Below, piece by piece: positions 58,277 to 64,000 of a stretch of DNA of 64,000 bases; within the stretch, counting starts at the first letter, position 1, and each line of letters opens with the position of its first letter. Both the position numbers and the translations under genes were made by a program. The notes beneath the pieces were generated by a model. The model saw only the letters and a program-made list of their open reading frames with translations, did no database searches and was not told the origin of the DNA. This DNA is from Streptomyces nymphaeiformis (lineage in GTDB: Bacteria; Actinomycetota; Actinomycetes; Streptomycetales; Streptomycetaceae): NCBI RefSeq assembly GCF_014203895.1, contig NZ_JACHJY010000008.1, positions 186,001 through 250,000 on the forward strand, given 5' to 3'.

Positions 58277-59072
58277 GCGACCGGAGGTACGCGACCGTCT
58301 CCGGGTCGGCCGGGAGGAACGTCTCGATGGCCAGCTCGGCGACGGTCACGTCCATCGGCGTGTTGAACGTCGAGATCGACGAGACGAAGGACAGCACGTG
58401 GCCGTCGTGCTCGATCCGCAGCGGCAGCGCGAAGTACGGGTACGGCTCCGCGTCCGGCCGGTCCTCCGGGTCGATCCGCTCCGGCAGCGGATAGCCCGCC
58501 ACCTCCTCGTACAGCTCCCGCAGCGCCTCCGAACGGGCCAGCGCGATCTGACGGTCCATCTGGGCCAGGAGGTGGCCGCGCCACTCCCGCAGGTTCCGGA
58601 TCCGGGGCGCCAGGCCCTCCGGGTGCAGGGTGAGCCGCATCGCGTTCATCGGCGGGGTCAGCAGGTGCTCCGGAAGCCCCCCGAGCAGCAGCCCGATCCC
58701 CCGGTTGGCCGCCACCACCGTGTACGTGCCGTCCACCACCAGGGCCGGGTACGGCTCGTACCCGTCGAGCAGCTGCTGGATGCCCCAGCGCAGCGTCTCC
58801 AGGCGCGGCGCGTCCAGCGGCGACTCCGCGTACCGGGGCGCGTATCCCGCCGCGAGCAGCAGCGCGTTCCGGTCGCGCACCGGCACGTCCAGGTGCTCGG
58901 CCAGCTTCAGGACCATGTCCTCGCTCGGCCGTGAGCGGCCCGTCTCCACGAAGGAGATGTGCCGCGCCGAGGAGTCCGCGCGCAGCGCCAGCTCCAGCTG
59001 GCTCAGCCGCCGCTGCTCACGCCATCCGCGCAGCAGCGGCCCTACCCCCGTGTCGCTCACGACAGTTGTCAT
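58257..59072 (-). CDS. XRE-family regulator with MmyB-like C-terminal domain
   Basis: 271 aa. HTH at about residues 10-65 (LLRGWREQRRLSQLELALRADSSARHISFVETGRSRPSEDMVLKLAEHL), followed by the MmyB-like PAS-type ligand domain (YPALVVDGTYTVVAANRGIGLLLGG, MNAMRLTLHPEGLAP). Widespread in Streptomyces, usually next to oxidoreductases. No target is clear here. ATG at 59072. Confidence 0.92.
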   Translation of the reverse strand: MTTVVSDTGVGPLLRGWREQRRLSQLELALRADSSARHISFVETGRSRPSEDMVLKLAEHLDVPVRDRNALLLAAGYAPRYAESPLDAPRLETLRWGIQQLLDGYEPYPALVVDGTYTVVAANRGIGLLLGGLPEHLLTPPMNAMRLTLHPEGLAPRIRNLREWRGHLLAQMDRQIALARSEALRELYEEVAGYPLPERIDPEDRPDAEPYPYFALPLRIEHDGHVLSFVSSISTFNTPMDVTVAELAIETFLPADPETVAYLRSLNAQSP

Positions 59073-59173
59073 GGCCAGACGGTATCCCAGAGGGGGACCC
59101 CGGGTAGTTTCACCCCGGGGCCCCTGTCCGTCACCCCGTCACCCCGCACCACCCGACCGGAGGGAGCACCGCC

Positions 59174-59476
59174 GTGCCCACACAGCCGCTGTCGCAGAAG
59201 GAGATCGAGGACCGTCTGAGGGAGCTCCCCGGCTGGTCCGTCGGCGCCGACCGGCTCACCCGGACCTACCGGCTCGGCGACCACTTCGCGGCGACCGCGC
59301 TCGTCGTCCACGTGGCCCAGATCCAGCAGGAGCTGAACCACCACTCCGACCTCACCCTCGGCTACGACACGGTCGCCCTCGCGGTGACCACCCACTCCGC
59401 CGGCGGCATCACCGAGAAGGACTTCGAACTCGCCGACCGCGTCGAGCGGATCGCCCCCGGCCACGGCGCGAACTGA
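59174..59476 (+). CDS. 4a-hydroxytetrahydrobiopterin dehydratase (PCD/PhhB)
   Basis: 100 aa. Recycles the carbinolamine form of tetrahydropterin. The central LNHHSDLTLGYDTVALAVTTHSAGGIT contains the pterin-binding histidines and the conserved T-H segment. GTG start with GGAGG upstream. It precedes the methyltransferase gene by 19 bp, so they may be co-transcribed. Confidence 0.93.
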   Translation: MPTQPLSQKEIEDRLRELPGWSVGADRLTRTYRLGDHFAATALVVHVAQIQQELNHHSDLTLGYDTVALAVTTHSAGGITEKDFELADRVERIAPGHGAN

Positions 59477-59495
59477 CGGCATTACGATCACGGGC

Positions 59496-60242
59496 ATGGC
59501 GGACACCGTGCTCGACTACGAGGCAGAGGCAGCGCACTACGACCGGACCCGCGGCGGGGTGCCCCGCGCCGAGGCGGCCGCCGAGGCCGTCCTGCGGCTC
59601 GTCCCGCCCGGCGCCCGCACCCTGCTCGACCTCGCCTGCGGCACCGGCCTCGTCACCGAACGCCTCACCCGGCCCGGCCTGCGCGTCTACGGCGCCGACG
59701 CCGCTCACGCCATGGTGCGGGTCGCCGCCGGCCGGGTGCCGGGCGGCGCCGTGCGCGCCGACGCCCGGCGGCTGCCGCTGCCCGACGCGTCGCTGGACGC
59801 CGTCGCGGCCGTCTGGCTGCTGCACCTCGTCCCCTTCGCGGCGGACGTCGTCGCCGAGGCGGCCCGCGTCCTGCGCCCCGGCGGCGTCCTCGTCGTCACC
59901 GTCGACAAGGACGCCGCCCACGACGTCGACAGCGACATCGACGCGATCCTCCGCCCCCACCGCTCGGCCGGCACGGCCTCCGACCGGTCCGACCTGATCA
60001 CGGCGTGCGCGGCCGCCCACGGCCTCGACCCCGCCCCCGGCACCCGCTTCACCGGCCACGGACAGGGCGGCACCCCGCGCGACACCGTCCGGAAGCTGCG
60101 CGCCGGCTACTTCGCCTCCTGGTTCGACGGCGACCCGGCGACCACCGAGACGCTCGCCGCCGCCCTGACCGCCCTCCCGGACCAGGACCGCCCCCGAGCC
60201 GACCCCCGTTACCGGCTCGCGAGCTTCGTCAGGCGCGGCTGA
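59496..60242 (+). CDS. class I SAM-dependent methyltransferase
   Basis: 248 aa. N-terminal YEAEAAHYDRTRGG, motif I TLLDLACGTGLVTERL, acidic YGADAAHAM, and the LPLPDASLDAVAAVWLLHLV motif. Methylates an unknown small acceptor. Convergent overlap of 14 bp with the next gene. Confidence 0.9.
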   Translation: MADTVLDYEAEAAHYDRTRGGVPRAEAAAEAVLRLVPPGARTLLDLACGTGLVTERLTRPGLRVYGADAAHAMVRVAAGRVPGGAVRADARRLPLPDASLDAVAAVWLLHLVPFAADVVAEAARVLRPGGVLVVTVDKDAAHDVDSDIDAILRPHRSAGTASDRSDLITACAAAHGLDPAPGTRFTGHGQGGTPRDTVRKLRAGYFASWFDGDPATTETLAAALTALPDQDRPRADPRYRLASFVRRG

Positions 60243-60687
60243 ACTCCATCACCCAGTTCGTCACCCACGCCTCGGTACCCGCGGCGGCGAAGGCCTGCTC
60301 CCAGCGGGCCGTGCGGGGGCCGATCCCCGACCACCGGAACCGCACCCGCACCGGCCGCCCGGCGTAGTCGTCGGTGCCGTGGAACTCGCCCGTCCCATCG
60401 GCCGCGAACCGGCCCCGTACGGGTGGGTCCAGCCTGCCCGTACGGCTGTTGGACCAGTTCAGCGTCCACTCGCCCGTCTCCGGCTCGTACAGCCGCAGCG
60501 TCAGACCGCTGAACCCCTCCGACGGGAAGACGATCTCGTCCACGTGCGCCCGGCCGTCCCAGAAGAGACGGCCCGTCGTGTGCCCCGCGAACTCCTTCCA
60601 CCCGCTCTCCGGGTCGAGGAAGTCCGCGAGGCGGCGGTTGTGGACCCGCCACTCCCCGTCGAGGAAGGCGAAGCCGTCGGCGCTCAT
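60229..60687 (-). CDS. DUF1579-like/lipocalin-type protein
   Basis: 152 aa, all-beta. Pattern FLDGEWRVHNRRLADFLDPESGWKEFAG, then alternating strands ending GIGPRTARWEQAFAAAGTEAWVTNWVMEFSR, as in DUF1579-type proteins that may bind small ligands. ATG at 60687, a 4-bp ATGA overlap with the preceding gene. Same operon as the 60684-61163 gene, divergent from the WYL regulator. Confidence 0.75.
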   Translation of the reverse strand: MSADGFAFLDGEWRVHNRRLADFLDPESGWKEFAGHTTGRLFWDGRAHVDEIVFPSEGFSGLTLRLYEPETGEWTLNWSNSRTGRLDPPVRGRFAADGTGEFHGTDDYAGRPVRVRFRWSGIGPRTARWEQAFAAAGTEAWVTNWVMEFSRA

Positions 60688-61163
60688 GCCCGGCCTCCCG
60701 TCGTGCCGGACGGCAGCGCGTCCGCGAGATAGCCCGCCAGATCCGGTGTCTCCGGCGCGAGCACGTGCCGTACCCACGCGTCCCGTTCGTGTCCGAGCGG
60801 CCCCAGCTCCCACACGCAGCCGATCCACGACCGGTCGACCCGGACGAAGTGCGCCGGATCGGTGTCGGGACAGTCCAGGGCGGGCTGCCCCGCGGCCCCG
60901 CCGCCGAAGTGGAGCACGTTGTCCCACACCCAGCTGTACGCGTTGAGGTACGCGCCGCTGTCACCGCCCCGGTGCAGCACCACGAAGCCCGCCGCCGGAG
61001 TGCCGTCCGGGGCCGGCAGCAGTTCCGGAAGCAGGGCGTACGCCGCCTTCTCCACCTCCGGTTCGATGCCCGCGGAGCCGGAGGTGACGTGGTAGCGCTT
61101 GAGGTGCCGCCCGGCGATCTCGACCGGCGGCAGCACGAGGAGGTTCTTCTCTGCGAAAGCCAT
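60684..61163 (-). CDS. hypothetical protein, WYL-regulator partner
   Basis: 159 aa, soluble. I do not recognise a family. Recurring features are the RHLKRYHVTS segment near residue 20, a central VWDNVLHFGGG, and the WIGCVWELGPLGHERDAW strand. It is the first gene of a two-gene unit divergent from the WYL regulator. A TACAGT -10 (61175-61170) lies 6 nt before its ATG, so the message is probably leaderless, and the 12-bp inverted repeat lies just upstream. Confidence 0.72.
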   Translation of the reverse strand: MAFAEKNLLVLPPVEIAGRHLKRYHVTSGSAGIEPEVEKAAYALLPELLPAPDGTPAAGFVVLHRGGDSGAYLNAYSWVWDNVLHFGGGAAGQPALDCPDTDPAHFVRVDRSWIGCVWELGPLGHERDAWVRHVLAPETPDLAGYLADALPSGTTGGRA

Positions 61164-61181
61164 GGCTGGACTGTAGGAACC

Positions 61182-61208
61182 CTTCACTGACACCTTGTGT
61201 CAGTGAAG
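61182..61208. promoter_or_regulatory. 12-bp perfect inverted repeat, probable WYL-regulator operator
   Basis: CTTCACTGACAC - CTT - GTGTCAGTGAAG (61182-61193, 61197-61208). The right arm begins at the regulator GTG start codon (61197). It also covers the upstream side of the divergent promoter. An autoregulatory and divergent operator is the simplest reading. Confidence 0.75.
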
Positions 61209-62153
61209 TCCAGCCGTCTGCTCTCGATCCTCCTGCTGCTCCAGACCGGCGGCCGGATGACCGCCGGCCGGCTCGCCGAGGAGCTCGGCGTCTCCGTCCG
61301 CACCGTCTACCGCGACGTCGAGGCGCTGCACGCCGCCGGCGTGCCCCTCTACGGCGAGGCCGGACACCGCGGCGGCTACCGGCTCCTGCCGGGCAGCCGC
61401 ACCCGGCTCACCGGCCTCTTCGCCCGCGAGGCCGAGGCGCTGGTCCTCGCCGGCATGCCCGGAGCCGCCGAAGGACTCGGACTCGGCCCGCACTTCGCCG
61501 ACGCCCAGCTGAAACTCCGCGCCACCCTTCCGGAGGCCCTGCGCGAGCACGTCGACCGGCTGCGGGGCCGCTTCCACATCGACGCCCCCGGCTGGTACGA
61601 CGAGGGCGACGAGGCCCCGTTCCTGCCCGAGGTCGCCGACGCGGTCCGCACCGGACGCGTCCTCGAGGTCCGCTACCGGCGCTGGAAGGAGCCGACCGAC
61701 GTCGACCGCCGCCTCGAACCGTACGGTCTCGTGCTCAAGGCCGGCCGCTGGTACCTGATCGCCGGACCCGGACCGCGCACCTACCGCGTCGACCAGATCC
61801 TCGCCCTCACCGTCACCGACGAAGAGGCCCCGATCCCGGAGGACTTCGACCTCGCCGCGCACTGGCGGGCCAGCAGCACCGACTTCCACCGGCGACTCCA
61901 CCAGGGCGAGGCCGTCGTACGGCTCTCCCCGCGCGGCGCCGCCCGGCTCACCGGCGCCGCCGCCCGGGCACTCGCCGCCACCGGCACCCCCGAACCCGAC
62001 GGCTGGACGCGCGCCGCCCTCCCCGTCGAATCGCCCGAGCACGCCCACGACACCTTCCTCGGGCTCGGCGCGGAGGTGGAGGTCCTCGCCCCCGAGGACC
62101 TCCGCGACCGCATCGCCGCGACCGTACGGACCCTGGCCGAGCGGTACGGCTGA
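61197..62153 (+). CDS. YafY/WYL-domain transcriptional regulator
   Basis: 318 aa. HTH_11 at residues about 5-60 (RLLSILLLLQTGGRMTAGRLAEELGVSVRTVYRDVEAL), then a WYL ligand-binding domain (DVDRRLEPYGLVLKAGRWYLIAG, RTYRVDQILALTV), and a C-terminal wing. GTG at 61197 is used, with another GTG at 61203. The gene is divergent from the 61163 unit, with an operator at the start codon. Confidence 0.9.
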   Translation: MSVKSSRLLSILLLLQTGGRMTAGRLAEELGVSVRTVYRDVEALHAAGVPLYGEAGHRGGYRLLPGSRTRLTGLFAREAEALVLAGMPGAAEGLGLGPHFADAQLKLRATLPEALREHVDRLRGRFHIDAPGWYDEGDEAPFLPEVADAVRTGRVLEVRYRRWKEPTDVDRRLEPYGLVLKAGRWYLIAGPGPRTYRVDQILALTVTDEEAPIPEDFDLAAHWRASSTDFHRRLHQGEAVVRLSPRGAARLTGAAARALAATGTPEPDGWTRAALPVESPEHAHDTFLGLGAEVEVLAPEDLRDRIAATVRTLAERYG

Positions 62154-62158
62154 ACCCG

Positions 62159-63004
62159 TCACGCCCCCGGTCCGCCCCACGCCTCCGCCGCGAACTCGGC
62201 GAAGGAGCGCGGCTCGCGGCCCAGGATCCGCTTCACGCCGTCCGTCGCCGAGGCGTTGTGGCCGTCGAGGAGCGTCGCGAACAGTGCCGCCAGCCACTCC
62301 GCCTCGGGCACCGGAAGCCCGAACCCGCCGAGCAGACCGGCGTATTCGGCCTCGGGCACCGCCTCGTACACCACCGGGCGGCCCGAGGCGCGGGAGATCT
62401 CCGCCGCCACCTCCGCGAAGCCCACCGGCCGCGGGCCCGTCACCTCGTGCACCCGGCCCGCGTGCCCGTTCGCCGTCAGGGTCTCGACGACGACGTCCGC
62501 CAGGTCGTCCGCGTCGATGAACGGCTCCGCCGTGTCACCGGCGGGGAAGACGACCGTGCCCTCGGCGACACCCTCCGCGAGCAGCCCCTCGGTGAAGTTC
62601 TGCGCGAAGAACGCGGCCCGTACGACGGTCAGTCCGGCCCCGGGCGCCGCCGACCGCAGGGCCTCTTCCGCCTGGACCGCCACCGGCTCCCCGCGCCCGG
62701 AGAGGAGGGTGAGCCGCCGTACGCCGTTCTCCTCGGCCAGCCGGCCGAAGGTCTCCATCGCCTCGACCGCCCCCGGGGCGGCCAGATCGGGGTAGTAGGC
62801 CACGTACGCGGCGTCCGCGCCCCGCAGCGCGGGGGCCCAGGTCTCCGGGACCTCCCAGTCGAAGACGGTCGCCCCGCTCCGGGAGCCGGCCCGGACCGTC
62901 AGGCCGCGGGCCGCCAGCCGCTCGGCCACCCGCCGTCCGGTCTTGCCGGTGGCGCTCGTCACCAGGACCGTCGTGTTCTGCGCGTTGTTCGTGTACGTCG
63001 TCAT
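62159..63004 (-). CDS. NmrA-like/SDR NAD(P)-binding protein
   Basis: 281 aa. Atypical SDR with VLVTSATGKTGRRVAERL (nucleotide-binding GxxGxxG), RLTLLSGRGEPV, and FIDADDLADVVVETLTANGHAGRVHEVTGPRP, as in NmrA/QOR2-like proteins. Redox role not determinable. ATG at 63004. Divergent from the AraC gene, which probably controls it. Confidence 0.9.
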   Translation of the reverse strand: MTTYTNNAQNTTVLVTSATGKTGRRVAERLAARGLTVRAGSRSGATVFDWEVPETWAPALRGADAAYVAYYPDLAAPGAVEAMETFGRLAEENGVRRLTLLSGRGEPVAVQAEEALRSAAPGAGLTVVRAAFFAQNFTEGLLAEGVAEGTVVFPAGDTAEPFIDADDLADVVVETLTANGHAGRVHEVTGPRPVGFAEVAAEISRASGRPVVYEAVPEAEYAGLLGGFGLPVPEAEWLAALFATLLDGHNASATDGVKRILGREPRSFAEFAAEAWGGPGA

Positions 63005-63104
63005 GGCTCAAGACTCCCGCCCCGGGCGCCGCCCGCCCATGCTGCGCAGTCTCACCTGCCTACGCCTGCGTCTCAGGCCAGTCGACGCCCTACCCTTGCG
63101 GACC

Positions 63105-64000
63105 ATGGACGCACTCGCCGGACTCCTCGACGGGCCACGCGCCAAGGGCGCCTTCCTGCTCCGCATGATCATGGAGCCGCCGTGGTCCGTCCGCATCGAG
63201 GACGAGGCCCCGATCTGCCTCATGTGCGTCACCGACGGCGAGGCCTGGATCGTCCCCGACACCGGCGAACCCGTCCTGCTGCGCCCGGGCGACATCGCCA
63301 TCGCCCGCGGCCCCGAGCCGTACACCGTCGCCCACGCCCCCGACGCCCCGCCCCGCGCCAGGATCGGCCCCGACGGCGGCTGCACCACCCTCTCCGGGGA
63401 GCCGCTCGCCCAGTCCATGCGCCTCGGCGTCCGCACCTGGGGCAACGCCCCGGACGGCGGCACCACCGTCCTCGTCGGCACCTACCTGATGGACGGCGAG
63501 GTCGGCCGCAGGCTCCTCGACGCCCTGCCGGGCCTGGTGCACCTGCCCGCCGACGTGTGGAACTGCCCGCTCATGCCCTTCCTCGACGAGGAGATCTCCC
63601 GCGACGAACCCGGCCAGAGCGTCGTCCTCGACCGGGTCCTCGACCTGCTGCTCATCGCCGCCGTCCGCGCCTGGTTCTCCCGGCCGGGCGCCGAGGCACC
63701 CGCCTGGTACCGTGCGATGGGCGACCCCGTGGTCGGCCGGGCGCTCCGGCTGCTCCAGAACGACCCCGCCCACCCGTGGACCGTCGCCTCGCTCGCCGCG
63801 AAGTCGGGTGTGTCCCGGGCCGCGCTCGCCCGCCGCTTCACCGAGCTCGTCGGGGAGCCCCCGATGGCGTACCTCACCGGCTGGCGGCTCGCGCTCGCCG
63901 CGGACCTGCTCCGCGACACGGACGCCACGGTGGAGTCCGTCGCCCGGCAGGTCGGCTACAGCGGTGCGTTCGCCCTGAGCGCCGCCTTCAAGCGCGTACG
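63105..64000 (+). CDS. AraC family transcriptional regulator (partial at window edge)
   Basis: Visible 298 residues. N-terminal cupin domain (LLRPGDIAIARGPEPYTV) then the double HTH at about residues 208-300 (VASLAAKSGVSRAALARRFTELVGEPPMAYLTGWRLALAADLLRD; SVARQVGYSGAFALSAAFKRV). TACCCT -10 at 63091-63096 lies 8 nt before ATG, so the mRNA is likely leaderless. Reading continues past 64000. Related cupin-AraC proteins often repress a divergent NAD(P)-binding oxidoreductase, as here. Confidence 0.92.
   Translation, partial: MDALAGLLDGPRAKGAFLLRMIMEPPWSVRIEDEAPICLMCVTDGEAWIVPDTGEPVLLRPGDIAIARGPEPYTVAHAPDAPPRARIGPDGGCTTLSGEPLAQSMRLGVRTWGNAPDGGTTVLVGTYLMDGEVGRRLLDALPGLVHLPADVWNCPLMPFLDEEISRDEPGQSVVLDRVLDLLLIAAVRAWFSRPGAEAPAWYRAMGDPVVGRALRLLQNDPAHPWTVASLAAKSGVSRAALARRFTELVGEPPMAYLTGWRLALAADLLRDTDATVESVARQVGYSGAFALSAAFKRV

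Overview
The window is high-GC actinobacterial chromosome and almost certainly Streptomyces. The evidence is the strong G/C bias at third codon positions, frequent GTG starts, TAGGGT-type -10 boxes placed 6-9 nt before start codons (leaderless transcripts), several Streptomyces-only hypothetical families, and a complete ethylmalonyl-CoA pathway cluster next to psd-pssA. It looks like chromosome-arm or core-boundary housekeeping and accessory metabolism. No rRNA, tRNA, CRISPR array or biosynthetic gene cluster was seen.

Layout. 1-2.1 kb: the 5' end of a membrane protein gene, glycerate kinase and an acetyltransferase. 2.1-13.1 kb, all on the minus strand: hbd (double 3-hydroxyacyl-CoA dehydrogenase), a TetR regulator, then ccr-ecm-mcl-mch-mcd, then psd-pssA. 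Ccr, Ecm, Mcl, Mch and Mcd together run the acetyl-CoA assimilation route crotonyl-CoA -> ethylmalonyl-CoA -> methylsuccinyl-CoA -> mesaconyl-CoA -> methylmalyl-CoA -> glyoxylate + propionyl-CoA, which also supplies polyketide extender units. Only the epimerase is absent. 13-23 kb: HEAT-repeat protein, MFS exporter, RidA, secreted S33 tripeptidyl aminopeptidase, a radical SAM protein with a LexA-type box, an SRPBCC protein, an MFS transporter fused to three beta-sandwich repeats, and an unknown conserved protein. 23-28.4 kb: a tight four-gene peptidase operon (M55, M20, S9, S66). 28.4-35.7 kb: a catabolic carbamoyltransferase-type cluster: permease, DUF1116, FdrA, DUF2877, divergent carbamate kinase, and a GntR/FCD regulator, with two GGTATACC palindromes. 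35.8-37.7 kb: a decayed IS605/IS1341-type TnpB element beside the 3' remnant of a CocE/PepX-type hydrolase gene.

37.7-64 kb: adenosine deaminase and a HutC-type GntR regulator sharing an operator-like palindrome, separated by 41-bp tandem repeats; small LapA and PASTA proteins; acetyltransferases; a DUF5107/TPR protein; methyltransferases; a Tat-type molybdopterin oxidoreductase followed by an aminotransferase-like protein that has lost its PLP lysine and a metallo-beta-lactamase-fold hydrolase; a DedA protein with a second MBL protein; a holin-like/phosphatase fusion; an APC permease; IclR, XRE, WYL and AraC regulators; LtrA; pterin carbinolamine dehydratase; and an NmrA-like protein. The AraC gene runs off the right edge.

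The strongest leads are the FdrA/DUF1116/DUF2877/carbamate kinase cluster with its own regulator, the tandem operators embedded in the ccr promoter, and several inverted repeats that link regulators to neighbouring genes.
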